A program made the translations under genes and the position numbers. The notes beneath the pieces were generated by a model. It saw nothing but the letters and a program-made list of their open reading frames with translations, was not told the origin of the DNA and made no database searches. Positions 42,318 through 50,994 of a DNA stretch of 61,931 nucleotides are shown piece after piece. The DNA lies in assembly GCA_030041215.1 (NCBI GenBank), contig JASHOH010000173.1:1-61931 (forward strand). Direction: 5' to 3'. This DNA is from Candidatus Sulfotelmatobacter sp. Lineage in GTDB: Bacteria > Acidobacteriota > Terriglobia > Terriglobales > Acidobacteriaceae. Position 1 is the stretch's first letter; every line of letters starts with the position of its first letter.

Positions 42318-42468
42318 ACAAAATTAAACCCGCGCCGGGAATTTTCTAAGCATGACCCGCGCGGGTCCGAACTTCCACGTGCCCGGTTTTTGCGGAACTC
42401 AAGTTCCCCTAGGGGCTAAAGCCCGAATTTTCTCGCACTCTGACGCACGGCTAAAGCCGCGCTCTCCA

Positions 42469-43383
42469 CTAGACGGTCTGGCTCTCGACCTTGTGGACGA
42501 CCTCAGAATCTTCGTTCGCCACCGGCTTCTTGTGCGTGCCCGGGCCCAGCACGTCTTCCATGCTGATGTCTTCCATGCCCGCGGCGTCCGTGTCCTGAGT
42601 CTCAGGTTCCATGTCCGCACCGTCATAGTGTTCCGGAGCCGCTTCCTGCGCCTGCGTCTCTTCCGTTGCAGCGGACATTTCGGCGACCTGCTTATCGCTC
42701 ATCAACTGCGCACCCTCGGCGATCGATTCTGAAATCTTTGACGTAAACAGCCGGATCGCGCGTAATGCATCATCGTTGCCGGGAATTACATAATCCACTT
42801 CGCTGGGGTCGCAGTTGGTATCGACCACCGCGACGACCGGGATGCCCAGCTTGCGCGCCTCGCGCACTGCAATCTGTTCTTTGTTCGAGTCAATGACGAA
42901 AATCGCGTCCGGCAGCCGGCTCATGTTCTTAATGCCCGCCAGGTTCGCCTGAAGGTGCTTGCGCTCGCGTTCGAGCTTGATGACTTCTTTCTTCGGCAGC
43001 AGCTCGTAGCGGCCATCCGTGGCCATGTCGTCGAGCTCTTTCAGCCGCTTCACCGACTTCTGCACTGTCACCCAGTTGGTGAGCAGTCCGCCCAGCCAGC
43101 GCTGGTTGATGTAGAAGGCGCCGCATTTGGTCGCCTCTTCGGCGATGGCGTCCTGCGCCTGGCGCTTGGTTCCCACAAAGAGCACAATCTTGCCTTCGGC
43201 CGCCAGGTCCTGCACAAACTTCGACGCCTCTTTGAACATCTTCAGCGTTTTCTGCAAATCGATAATGTAGATCCCGTTGCGCTCACCGAAGATGTATTCC
43301 TTCATCTTGGGATTCCAGCGCTTCGTCTGATGCCCAAAGTGGACACCCGCTTCGAGCAACTCCTTCATGGTGATGGTAGCCAA
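42469..43383 (-). CDS. rpsB: 30S ribosomal protein S2 with acidic C-terminal extension
   Basis: 304 residues, about 60 longer than the usual S2. Residues 1-232 are the standard protein ([36 protein letters not shown] segment [39 protein letters not shown]). The extra C-terminal part is Glu/Asp/Ala-rich ([15 protein letters not shown] onward), presumably disordered on the ribosome surface. It lies between rpsI and tsf. Confidence 0.96.
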   Translation of the reverse strand: MATITMKELLEAGVHFGHQTKRWNPKMKEYIFGERNGIYIIDLQKTLKMFKEASKFVQDLAAEGKIVLFVGTKRQAQDAIAEEATKCGAFYINQRWLGGLLTNWVTVQKSVKRLKELDDMATDGRYELLPKKEVIKLERERKHLQANLAGIKNMSRLPDAIFVIDSNKEQIAVREARKLGIPVVAVVDTNCDPSEVDYVIPGNDDALRAIRLFTSKISESIAEGAQLMSDKQVAEMSAATEETQAQEAAPEHYDGADMEPETQDTDAAGMEDISMEDVLGPGTHKKPVANEDSEVVHKVESQTV

Positions 43384-43523
43384 TCAACCTCCTTGTTTAG
43401 TCTGCATCCAGCCGGTTTGGTTCCGCTCAGTCGTTCGAGTTGAACTCCAGCGAAACCGGCTGGATTGCCATTCCCGTCCCGCATGCGAGGCGGGAAGAAT
43501 TGAACACCTAAACTTAGCTGCTG

Positions 43524-43577
43524 GTCCCGAGTCGTGAGTCGCGAGCTGATTCCTCAGGACTCGGGACTCGCGACTCA
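43524..43577. repeat. GACTCGGGACTCGCGACTC inverted repeat between rpsI and rpsB
   Basis: Left arm GTCCCGAGTCGTGAGTCGCG and right arm CTCGGGACTCGCGACTC are inverted to each other around a ten-base centre, starting nine bases after the rpsI stop. It could form a long hairpin in the operon transcript. Confidence 0.7.
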
Positions 43578-43585
43578 GGACTGCT

Positions 43586-43981
43586 CTAGCGCTTGCTGAA
43601 CTGGAAGCGCTTGCGCGCTCCTTTTTGGCCGTACTTCTTGCGCTCTTTGCCACGCGAGTCGCGGCTGACCATGCCTTCGGCTTTCAACTTTCCGCGCAGC
43701 TCGTTATTGAACTGCATCAAGGCGCGGGCCAGGCCCAGCTTTACCGCATCGGCTTGTCCGTGCACGCCGCCGCCCAGGACGCTGGCGACCACGTTGAAAG
43801 ATGCCGCTGTGTCGGTGAGTACCAACGGCGCCTTCGCGCTCGAGCGTTGCGCCGGAGTGACAAAATAATCGTCAAACCCGCGTCCATTAACCTTGAAATC
43901 GCCGCCGCCGGGTCGCAGATACACGCGCGCAATCGCCTGCTTCCGCCGTCCCGTTCCGTAGTATTGAACCAGTTCTGCCAT
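43586..43981 (-). CDS. rpsI: 30S ribosomal protein S9
   Basis: 131 residues with the standard signatures: [39 protein letters not shown] and the basic tail [17 protein letters not shown] that reaches the P-site tRNA. It follows rplM, as in nearly all bacteria, but with a 179-base spacer containing repeats. Confidence 0.97.
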   Translation of the reverse strand: MAELVQYYGTGRRKQAIARVYLRPGGGDFKVNGRGFDDYFVTPAQRSSAKAPLVLTDTAASFNVVASVLGGGVHGQADAVKLGLARALMQFNNELRGKLKAEGMVSRDSRGKERKKYGQKGARKRFQFSKR

Positions 43982-43987
43982 TCAGCT

Positions 43988-44110
43988 TTTAGCTCCTAGC
44001 TCTCAGCTTTTGGCCGTTAGCTTCTAGCCAGACCAGAAGCCGGGCACGATGAATCTTCGAAATCCCATGCAACTGTCATCCCGAGAGGACGCAGTCCGCG
44101 GGACCTTACG
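43988..44110. repeat. TAGCTxxTAGC text and dispersed GTCATCCCGA repeat between rplM and rpsI
   Basis: 43988-44030 is a degenerate run of AGCTTTTAGCTCCTAGC-like words. 44074-44110 is a short copy of the GTCATCCCGA...GGGACCTTACG family. Confidence 0.65.
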
Positions 44111-44160
44111 TCCGCTAATACCATAAATGCAGCTGGCAGGATCATCCGGCCAGCCGATAG

Positions 44161-44601
44161 CTACGCTCTCGCTTCCGCTTTCAACTCCACCGGCTTCTGG
44201 GCCTGATGGGGATGCTTGTCGCCCTTATACACATTCAGCTTCGAGAGCATGTGGGCGGCCAACTTGTTCTTGGGCAGCATGCGCCGCACTGCATCTTCAA
44301 TAATGCGCTCAGGCTGACGCGCCGCGCGCTTCTTGAACTCTTCCGTGCGCAGTCCGCCGGGATATCCCGTGTAGTGCTGGTAAACCTTCTGTTCGGCCTT
44401 CATGCCGGTCGTCTTAATTTTTTCAGCGTTGACCACGATCACGTGATCGCCGGTGTCGAGGAACGGCGTATAGCGCGGATTCTCTTTGCCCATCAAGATG
44501 CGCGCCACCTGCGAGGCCAGGCGCCCGAGCGTCTGCCCCTCAGCATCCACGACGTACCACTTGCGCACAATTTCCCCCGCTTTGGGGAAATAGGTTGACA
44601 T
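44161..44601 (-). CDS. rplM: 50S ribosomal protein L13
   Basis: 146 residues with [41 protein letters not shown], the [11 protein letters not shown] segment and VRRMLPKN. It is the first gene of the operon and has its own strong promoter about 100 bases upstream. Confidence 0.97.
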   Translation of the reverse strand: MSTYFPKAGEIVRKWYVVDAEGQTLGRLASQVARILMGKENPRYTPFLDTGDHVIVVNAEKIKTTGMKAEQKVYQHYTGYPGGLRTEEFKKRAARQPERIIEDAVRRMLPKNKLAAHMLSKLNVYKGDKHPHQAQKPVELKAEARA

Positions 44602-44708
44602 CGGAACTCTCCCAGAATGATAAAAAGTTGCGAAAGAAACCGCTCAGTGATTCTCCGGCGAGGACGCCAGACCATCAGGCGGGCAACCACACTACTACCA
44701 AAGTCTTT

Positions 44709-44738
44709 ACGATACCGGAGCGTGCGAGGAAATGTCAA
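44709..44738 (-). promoter_or_regulatory. Promoter of the rplM-rpsI-rpsB-tsf-pyrH-frr operon
   Basis: Minus-strand TTGACA (44738-44733, perfect) and TATCGT (44714-44709) with an 18-base spacer. Transcription would start near 44702, leaving a leader of about 100 bases before rplM. Confidence 0.6.
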
Positions 44739-44797
44739 CGCAAGGTTACTGAGGGTAGTAACTCAGCTTGATATTTTGAGGTGGATTTTCTTTGCAT

Positions 44798-44876
44798 GGC
44801 GTCATCCCTTTACACCGGCCATTCTCGGGGGATTCCTCGCCCCGCTGGTGAAAGCGCGGGGCTTCGGAGTGACGCC
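44798..44876. repeat. Complete dispersed repeat with GGCGTCA/TGACGCC ends
   Basis: 79 bases bounded by perfect seven-base inverted ends, with a CCCCGC...GCGGGG hairpin in the right half. This copy best defines the ends of the family. Confidence 0.7.
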
Positions 44877-44905
44877 AACTCTATCGGCGGAATTCAAATT
44901 GACCA

Positions 44906-46330
44906 CTACCTTACCAAGTCAGCGCCCATCGGAACGGCTCGCCCCTTCAGCTTCTCGAGGATCATGGGCGCCAGTTGCGAAACATTGCCGGCTCCCAAAG
45001 TTAAGATCATGTCTCCATCTCCAGCCGCGGCTGCGGCCGCACTCATTGCGTCTTCGAACGAACTTACATATCGCGCATTGAGCTTGCCTTTCTCTCGAAT
45101 CGCTCGCGCCAGCACTTCGGCGGTGACGCCCTCGATCGGCTTCTCGCTGGCGGGGTAGATATCGAGGACAAACAGAGAATCGGCATCGACGAAAGCCGTC
45201 GTGAATTCCTCCATCAAATCGCGGGTTCGGGTGTAGCGGTGCGGTTGGAAAACCGCATGAATTTTCTGGAAGCCGCATTGTTTCGCCGCCGCCAATGTGG
45301 CTCTGATTTCGGTCGGATGATGGCCGTAGTCGTCGATCACGCTCACACCTGCCACCCGCCCGCGCAATTGGAAACGGCGATCGACGGCGCGGAACTGATC
45401 GAGTGCAGTTCGGATGGCATCAACGGCGATATCAAGCCCGACTCCAACGGCAATCGCTGCGGTTGCGTTCAGAATGTTGTGAACTCCCGGCACGTGCAAC
45501 GTGAACTCGCCCAGGTCCTTCTTCTCATAGCTGACGCGAAAACGGCTGTACGGCTGGCCTTCTGCGCGCGCGATCGGAGGGGCGGCTTCCGGCTTGATCC
45601 AAAAATCTGAGCCGCGCCTGGTTCCGTATGTAACGGTTCGGCGTTGCACTTCGGGCAGCAAGCGGCGGAGCAGAGGATCGTCATTGCAGGCGACGACCAT
45701 CCCGTAGAACGGAACGTGGTCCATGAACTCGAGAAACGTCTTCTTCACGTCGCGCATGTTGCGATAGCAATCCATGTGCTCACGGTCGATGTTGGTGACG
45801 ACAGAAAGAATCGGTGAGAGCTTGAGGAAGGAGCGGTCGCTCTCGTCGGCCTCGGCGACGAGATACTGCGATTTGCCCAAGCGCGCGTTTGAGCCCATGG
45901 CGTCGACGCGCCCGCCAACGACTACGGTTGGATCAAGGCCTCCACCCGCGAGCACGGTGGCAACCATGGAAGTCGTAGTCGTCTTGCCGTGCATACCGGC
46001 GATGGCAATGCCGTACTTCAGGCGCATGAGTTCCGCCAGCATCTCCGCCCGCTGGATCACAGGGATGTGCAGTTCGTGCGCTTTGGCAACTTCGGAATTC
46101 TCTGAGGAAATGGCGGAACTGGTAACGACAACTTCAGCTCCAGCAATATTTTCGGCGCGATGGCCTTCGAACACAGTGGCGCCCAGGCTGGCAAGTCTTT
46201 GTGTTACGGCAGAACTTTTCAGGTCTGAGCCCGAGACCTTGTAGCCGAGGTTGAGCAACACCTCGGCGATGCCGCTCATGCCGATGCCGCCGATGCCCAC
46301 GAAATGGATTTGCTGAATCTTGGCGAACAT
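44906..46330 (-). CDS. murC: UDP-N-acetylmuramate--L-alanine ligase
   Basis: Adds the first residue of the peptidoglycan stem peptide in the cytosol. 474 residues: N-terminal Rossmann motif HFVGIGGIGMSGIAEVLLNLGY, the ATP loop GMHGKTTTTSMV, NIDREHMDCY, and C-terminal DDYGHHPTEIRATLAAAKQ with FQPHRYTRT. All Mur ligase motifs are intact. It is the last gene of the cell-wall cluster, separated from murG by an inverted repeat. Confidence 0.97.
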   Translation of the reverse strand: MFAKIQQIHFVGIGGIGMSGIAEVLLNLGYKVSGSDLKSSAVTQRLASLGATVFEGHRAENIAGAEVVVTSSAISSENSEVAKAHELHIPVIQRAEMLAELMRLKYGIAIAGMHGKTTTTSMVATVLAGGGLDPTVVVGGRVDAMGSNARLGKSQYLVAEADESDRSFLKLSPILSVVTNIDREHMDCYRNMRDVKKTFLEFMDHVPFYGMVVACNDDPLLRRLLPEVQRRTVTYGTRRGSDFWIKPEAAPPIARAEGQPYSRFRVSYEKKDLGEFTLHVPGVHNILNATAAIAVGVGLDIAVDAIRTALDQFRAVDRRFQLRGRVAGVSVIDDYGHHPTEIRATLAAAKQCGFQKIHAVFQPHRYTRTRDLMEEFTTAFVDADSLFVLDIYPASEKPIEGVTAEVLARAIREKGKLNARYVSSFEDAMSAAAAAAGDGDMILTLGAGNVSQLAPMILEKLKGRAVPMGADLVR

Positions 46331-46339
46331 GTCAAAGGC

Positions 46340-46450
46340 GATTTAGTGATTTCGTAATTTTGTAATCGGGCAATTTTGCTTTCGCACTCGACTGCGGGAG
46401 ATTCCGTAGCAAATCACGAAATTACCCGATTACCTAATTACCAAATTGCT
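46340..46450. repeat. TAATCGGGNAATTT inverted repeat overlapping the end of murG
   Basis: Left arm TTCGTAATTTTGTAATCGGG (46351-46370) is inverted relative to the right arm (about 46412-46450: AATCACGAAATTACCCGATT onwards). The right arm encodes the last residues and TAG stop of murG (46434). Confidence 0.7.
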
Positions 46451-47510
46451 CAATTCCTGCGACTCGCGCTGCCATCGCAGCGATATCTCTCGCCGCATTC
46501 GGGTGCGCCAAGCTCCGCGCCGCCTCGCTCATTCTTTGCAGCCGATGGGAATCCTGCAGCAGCGCCGCGATTGTTTCCGCCAGCCAGACGCCCTCCAGCT
46601 TTGATTCTTCCACCAGAACTGCCGCTCCGGCGTTCTGCAAGGCCATGGCGTTTACAGTTTGATGATCGTCGGCCGCATGCGGAAAGGGTACGAAAATCGC
46701 TGGCTTGCCGGCTGCGGTGATCTCTGCCACGGTGCTTGCGCCCGAGCGGCATACGAGCAGATCGGCTCGTGCAAATGCCGCTGGCATGTCATCGATGAAC
46801 TTGAACACTTTCGCTGACGCACCCGACGATTGGTAAGCCGCTAGCGCGTCATTATAGTCACGCTCTCCAGTCTGATGAATGATGTGTATGCCCGGCGCCT
46901 GCCGGCGCAACTCAGGGAGACATCGCTTCATCGCTTCGTTGATCGCGTGTGCGCCCTGGCTTCCGCCGAAGACTAATAATGTCGGCGTGCTACCGCGCTT
47001 TGGCGGAATCTCGAAGAACGCGTGGCGCACAGGAACTCCGGTGACCTCCGCGTGACTAAAATATTTTGCCGTTTCTTCAAAATGCACTGCCGCGCCTGAT
47101 ACAAATCGTGCCACGACTCGATTCGCGAACCCTGGCACAACGTTCGGCTCGAACGCAAGCGTGGGAATATGCTTCACCACCGCTGCCAGCATTGCCGGAC
47201 CGGAAGCGTAGCCGCCCACACCAATGACGACATCGGGCGCGAATTCGTTCAACATGTGGCCCGCGTCCCAAACTGCGCGGGGCAGATCAAACGCCGTTTT
47301 CGCCCGCGTCATGAGGCTGACGTTTTTCAGCGCGCCTACGCGCACCAGCTTCAGCGGAAATCCTGCGGCCGGAACCAGGCGGTTTTCGATGCCGCGCGCG
47401 GTCCCGATGAAGAGCATTTCGGCTCCGTAGCTTTTTTTGAGTTCATTGGCAATGGCTAGCGCAGGGATGACGTGCCCGCCCGTGCCGCCGCCCGCCAGAA
47501 TCACCCGCAT
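46434..47510 (-). CDS. murG: UDP-N-acetylglucosamine--lipid I transferase MurG
   Basis: Converts lipid I to lipid II on the inner face of the cytoplasmic membrane. 358 residues: [19 protein letters not shown] at the N-terminus, [11 protein letters not shown], the second G-loop [13 protein letters not shown], and [35 protein letters not shown] for UDP-GlcNAc. The ATG at 47508-47510 begins MRVILAGGG as usual; the start 18 bases earlier is unlikely. The last few residues (EQFGN) are coded by a repeat arm. A toxin-antitoxin pair on the other strand separates it from ftsW. Confidence 0.96.
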   Translation of the reverse strand: MRVILAGGGTGGHVIPALAIANELKKSYGAEMLFIGTARGIENRLVPAAGFPLKLVRVGALKNVSLMTRAKTAFDLPRAVWDAGHMLNEFAPDVVIGVGGYASGPAMLAAVVKHIPTLAFEPNVVPGFANRVVARFVSGAAVHFEETAKYFSHAEVTGVPVRHAFFEIPPKRGSTPTLLVFGGSQGAHAINEAMKRCLPELRRQAPGIHIIHQTGERDYNDALAAYQSSGASAKVFKFIDDMPAAFARADLLVCRSGASTVAEITAAGKPAIFVPFPHAADDHQTVNAMALQNAGAAVLVEESKLEGVWLAETIAALLQDSHRLQRMSEAARSLAHPNAARDIAAMAARVAGIEQFGN

Positions 47511-47613
47511 GCAGCGACTATATATCACGGTGCTTCGACAGCCAGACCATGAGCTGAAAAAGTATCATGCCTCAAAATCTGTAAATAACGTCCGGTTTGG
47601 GTCCCCAAGGAGG

Positions 47614-47642
47614 TTGACGGGACACGGCTATTGTAATAACAT
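47614..47642 (+). promoter_or_regulatory. Promoter of the antitoxin-toxin operon
   Basis: TTGACG (47614-47619) and TAACAT (47637-47642) with a 17-base spacer. The -10 box lies inside the left half of the palindrome at 47632-47653, so operator binding would block it. Confidence 0.5.
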
Positions 47643-47653
47643 ATGTTATTACA
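47632..47653. promoter_or_regulatory. Perfect 22-bp palindrome, probable autoregulatory operator
   Basis: TGTAATAACAT followed directly by its exact reverse complement ATGTTATTACA, ending 11 bases before the antitoxin GTG. AbrB/MazE-type antitoxins form dimers that bind such palindromes, alone or with the toxin. Confidence 0.7.
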
Positions 47654-47664
47654 TAAGGAGATCT

Positions 47665-47889
47665 GTGCTTCCTCTCAAACTGGTACAGATCGGCAACTCG
47701 GTCGGCTTTGTACTGCCTAAGGAAGCCGCGTTGAAACTCAAGGTCGAAAAGGGCGATGTCGTCTATCTAACCGATTCTCCCGATGGCTACCGAATCAGTC
47801 CATATGACCCCGAGTTCGAAAAACAGATGAAAGCCGCCGAGCGCATCATGAAGAAGCGACGCCGCGTCCTTCGGGCCCTAGCCAAATAA
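47665..47889 (+). CDS. AbrB/MazE-type antitoxin
   Basis: 74 residues. The swapped-hairpin DNA-binding domain is at 1-45 (LKLVQIGNSVGFVLPKEAALKL, KVEKGDVVYLTD), followed by a basic helical tail (47-74, KKRRRVLRALAK) that would bind and neutralise the toxin. The GTG at 47665 is chosen because AAGGAG lies four bases upstream and the domain starts there; the longer frame from 47437 runs antisense through murG. It is two bases from the toxin gene. It represses its own promoter by inference. Confidence 0.88.
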   Translation: MLPLKLVQIGNSVGFVLPKEAALKLKVEKGDVVYLTDSPDGYRISPYDPEFEKQMKAAERIMKKRRRVLRALAK

Positions 47890-47891
47890 TC

Positions 47892-48281
47892 GTGAGTTGG
47901 GTTTGGGTTGAGGACAGCATCGTGCTCGCGATTCACGAGGCGCAACTGGCCGAACACGGCGGCATAGCAGGGCTGCGCAACCAGGGGCTGCTCGCCTCCG
48001 CCCTGGCTCGTCCTCGCAATCGCGAGGCCTATGGAGAAAACCTGGACGCGGCTGCGCTTGCGGCCGCCTATGCGTTTGGCATCGCACGCAACCACCCCTT
48101 CCTCGACGGCAACAAGCGCACCGCCTTCGTGGTGATGGAGTTGTTCCTTGATCTCAACGGTTGGGTACTCGACGCCGACGACAACGACTGCATTTCGACC
48201 ATGCTGGCCCTAGCTTCCGGCGATCTGGGAGAAAAAGGCCTCGTAGCCTGGGTGCGTCGTCACATCACGCGGCCGCGATGA
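47892..48281 (+). CDS. doc: Death-on-curing (Doc/Fic family) toxin
   Basis: 129 residues with the Fic-fold signature HPFLDGNKRTAF (His68 to Arg76) and the N-terminal Doc segment AIHEAQLAEHGGIAGLRNQGLL. Phage P1 Doc inactivates EF-Tu by phosphorylation; the motif here has Gly before Asn (as in classical Fic) rather than the Ala of P1 Doc, so the exact reaction is open. GTG start at 47892, two bases after the antitoxin stop. All active-site residues are present, so the toxin is probably functional. It lies antisense to the gap between ftsW and murG. Confidence 0.9.
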   Translation: MSWVWVEDSIVLAIHEAQLAEHGGIAGLRNQGLLASALARPRNREAYGENLDAAALAAAYAFGIARNHPFLDGNKRTAFVVMELFLDLNGWVLDADDNDCISTMLALASGDLGEKGLVAWVRRHITRPR

Positions 48282-48360
48282 AGTCAACTCGCCGGATCAG
48301 CGCCGATTGTCGCAGGCGAGTCAAAGAAAAATCCATGGAATCCATGCAAATCCGTAGTCA

Positions 48361-49476
48361 CTACTCCGCCTGCTTCGTGATATTCAGCAGCACGCCCACG
48401 CAGGCCAGCGTGACAAATAATGATGAACCTCCATAGGAGACCAGCGGCAGAGGAATGCCTTTCGTCGGCATCATGCCCAAGACTACGCTGATGTTGATGA
48501 AGGCCTGCAAGACCACCATGCTGGTGATGCCCACGGCGAGATATCTGCCGAAAACGTCTTCCGTTCGCCAGGAAGCGCGCATTCCGCGCCAGAGGAAAAT
48601 AGCAAACAGTGCGATCACAATGAATGCGCCCACCAGACCTAATTCTTCTGCGGTCACGGCAAAAATAAAGTCGGTGTGCGGCTCGGGGAGGTAGAACAGT
48701 TTTTGTTTGCTTTCCATCAGGCCGGTGCCGGTCACGCCGCCGGTGGCGACCGCAATCAGCGACTGAATAATGTGGAAGCCGGCTTTCTGCCGGTCGGCGT
48801 AAGGATTGAGAAACGCCAGAATACGGTCGCGCCGCCAGCTTACGTGGAAAATAAGGAAGTAAAGGGGCACCAGCGCCGCGCCAAAGGCATAGCCGAAGTA
48901 GCGCATCCGCATTCCGGCTATATAAAAGATGGAAGCTGCGATTCCCGCGCAGGCGATGGCCGTGCCCAAATCCGGTTGCAGCACGATCAGCCCGAGCAGC
49001 AACGCAACCGGCGCGGCGGCGGGGGCGAGTGTGTTGCGCCAATCGTCCATGAAATTCTGGGTCGAGCCAACTGTGGCTTTGGCGCGGTTTTCGAGGAAAT
49101 AGGCGAGGAAGAGAATGAAAACGGGTTTGGCCAACTCTGAAGGTTGGAAGGAGAAGCCTCCGGCGTGGATCCAGCGATGGGTGTTGTGCGAGCGGTCGAG
49201 GAAGAACACTGAAATCAGCAGCAGCGTGGTCACGCCCAGAAGCGAAAAGACAAGCCCCGGATGCTTGTAGCGGCGGTAGTCGAAGCGCATGGCAACCACC
49301 ATCGCCACAATGCCTGCCGCGGCCCATATCAATTGCTTCAGCAAAAAGGCATACGGAGACCCGAAGCGCTCGCGCGCCATCACGGCCGAGGCCGAAAACA
49401 CCATCACCAAGCCCACGAACACCAGCAGCATGGTCACGGTGAAGAGCCAGCGATCGACACTGACGCGCTTTGCCAT
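48361..49476 (-). CDS. ftsW: Peptidoglycan glycosyltransferase FtsW
   Basis: 371 residues, about ten membrane spans, SEDS family. It polymerises lipid II at the division septum together with a class B penicillin-binding protein. Signatures: FSASAVMARERFGSPYAFL, the catalytic-region LAKPVFILFLAYFLENR, LLGLIVLQPDLGTAI and the terminal MMPTKGIPLPLVSYGGSS. The partner ftsI is not in the window. An overlapping 399-residue frame in another phase is a compositional shadow. Confidence 0.95.
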   Translation of the reverse strand: MAKRVSVDRWLFTVTMLLVFVGLVMVFSASAVMARERFGSPYAFLLKQLIWAAAGIVAMVVAMRFDYRRYKHPGLVFSLLGVTTLLLISVFFLDRSHNTHRWIHAGGFSFQPSELAKPVFILFLAYFLENRAKATVGSTQNFMDDWRNTLAPAAAPVALLLGLIVLQPDLGTAIACAGIAASIFYIAGMRMRYFGYAFGAALVPLYFLIFHVSWRRDRILAFLNPYADRQKAGFHIIQSLIAVATGGVTGTGLMESKQKLFYLPEPHTDFIFAVTAEELGLVGAFIVIALFAIFLWRGMRASWRTEDVFGRYLAVGITSMVVLQAFINISVVLGMMPTKGIPLPLVSYGGSSLFVTLACVGVLLNITKQAE

Positions 49477-49565
49477 GGGACATTCATTTCACCATGGATG
49501 AGGGGAAGAAGATGGCTGATTATTGAATGATGATTGTTGATTGTTTTGGTGCGGGAGAGTTTTCC

Positions 49566-49629
49566 CACCACAGAGCACACAGAGAAATTTTCAAATGCTT
49601 TTCTCTGTGATTCTGTGTCTCTGTGGTGA
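49566..49629. repeat. CACAGAG inverted-repeat element, 64 bases, between murD and ftsW
   Basis: CCACCACAGAGCACACAGAG on the left and TTCTCTGTGATTCTGTGTC then CTGTGGTG on the right, inverted, with a short core. Shortest of three copies; it lies between the murD stop and the ftsW start. Confidence 0.8.
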
Positions 49630-49637
49630 GCGGTGTG

Positions 49638-50984
49638 TCAGGTTAGTCCCTTAACGATCTCTTTGAATACCGTTCCCCGCTCCTCATAATTCTTGAACTG
49701 GTCAAAGCTGGCGCAGGCCGGCGCCAGCAAGACGACGTCGCCGGGTTGGGCAAGTGCATTCGCCTGGCGCAGGGCGTTCTCCAGAGTTTCGGCGTGCACG
49801 ACTTCGACATTCTTGATTTGAGATTCAATCTTTACTCCTGCTGCTCCGATCGTGTATACGCGCTTCACCCGCTGCTTCAGCAGATTGTTGAGAACACTGT
49901 AGTCGCTGCCCTTGTCTTTGCCGCCGAGAATCAGGTGAATGTTCGCTGGAAACGATTCGATTGCCTTGATGGTTGCGTCGACGTTCGTGGCCTTGGAATC
50001 GTTGTAGTAATCGACGCCCCGGATGGTGGCCACGAATTCCAGCCGGTGCTCGACAGCTTTAAAGTTCTGTACGGCCTGGCGGATTTTTCCGGGCGCGCAT
50101 CCCATCAGCGCGCCAGCGCAGACTGCTGCTAGCACGTTTTCCAGATTGTGCGCGCCTTTCAGGGGAATTTCCGAAGCCAGCATGACGTCATGCTGCCGCG
50201 TTCCGTGCCGGAAAACGATATTGCCCTCGCGCACCCAGGTGCCCTCCTTCACTTCCTTCTGCCGGCTGAACCAGAAGACTTGTGCTTTTGTGCGCCCGGC
50301 TATCTCTACGCAGGCGGGATCGTCGGCATTCAGGATGGCAAAATCATCGCCGCGCTGGTTCTCGAAAATACGGGCCTTGGCATTGACGTAGACTTCCAGC
50401 GTGCGGTGGCGATCGAGATGATCGGGGGTGACGTTGAGCACAACAGCAATTTTTGGATGGAACGTTTGAATCGTCTCCAATTGAAAACTGGAAACTTCGA
50501 GAACGATCACGGTGTCGCGCGTCGCGCGCGGAGCGAGTGAAATGGCCGGCGTGCCGATGTTGCCGCCGACTAACGTGGGCAGGCCGCCGGCGGTCATGAT
50601 TTCGCCTGCTAATGCCGTTGTGGTCGTCTTGCCATTCGACCCGGTGATGGCGACAATTGGCCCAGGCAGGAATTGCGCGGCCAGTTCAATTTCGCCGATC
50701 ACCGCTTCACCCAGGTTCCGCGCCTGCTGAAGCAGCGGGGCATCGACAGGAACGCCGGGGCTGACGACGATTAAATCCTGGCCTCTGAATGTGCGCTCGC
50801 CATGGCCGCCGGTTTCGACGGTGATGCCGTGATCGAGTAGCGCGGGAATTTCGTTGCGCAATTCGTCGCCGCTTTTGGTATCGGAAATTGTGACCCGCGC
50901 CCCGTGCTCTTTCAGAAAAAGTGCCGAAGCCACGCCGGATTTACCGAGACCGACCACGAGGACGCGCTTGTCTCTTAGTTCCAT
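49638..50984 (-). CDS. murD: UDP-N-acetylmuramoylalanine--D-glutamate ligase
   Basis: Adds D-glutamate to the stem peptide. 448 residues from MELRDKRVLVVGLGKSG; the frame has another ATG three codons earlier. ATP loop GSNGKTTTTALAGEIM, NVTPDHLDRH, DSKATNVDATIKAIES and the C-terminal LLAPACASFDQFKNYEERG are all present. It is flanked on both sides by CACAGAG repeats. Confidence 0.96.
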   Translation of the reverse strand: MELRDKRVLVVGLGKSGVASALFLKEHGARVTISDTKSGDELRNEIPALLDHGITVETGGHGERTFRGQDLIVVSPGVPVDAPLLQQARNLGEAVIGEIELAAQFLPGPIVAITGSNGKTTTTALAGEIMTAGGLPTLVGGNIGTPAISLAPRATRDTVIVLEVSSFQLETIQTFHPKIAVVLNVTPDHLDRHRTLEVYVNAKARIFENQRGDDFAILNADDPACVEIAGRTKAQVFWFSRQKEVKEGTWVREGNIVFRHGTRQHDVMLASEIPLKGAHNLENVLAAVCAGALMGCAPGKIRQAVQNFKAVEHRLEFVATIRGVDYYNDSKATNVDATIKAIESFPANIHLILGGKDKGSDYSVLNNLLKQRVKRVYTIGAAGVKIESQIKNVEVVHAETLENALRQANALAQPGDVVLLAPACASFDQFKNYEERGTVFKEIVKGLT

Positions 50985-50994
50985 GAAAATCATT

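Larger units (their letters stand above)
44602..44905. other. Intergenic region between murC and rplM
   Basis: Contains the rplM promoter (44709-44738) and a complete dispersed repeat (44798-44876). No gene is visible, and no ftsQ, ftsA or ftsZ follows murC here. Confidence 0.6.

Noticed and set aside
48284..49483. 399-codon minus-strand frame
   Set aside because: Overlaps ftsW in another phase; arginine- and histidine-rich translation without family features, whereas FtsW motifs are complete.
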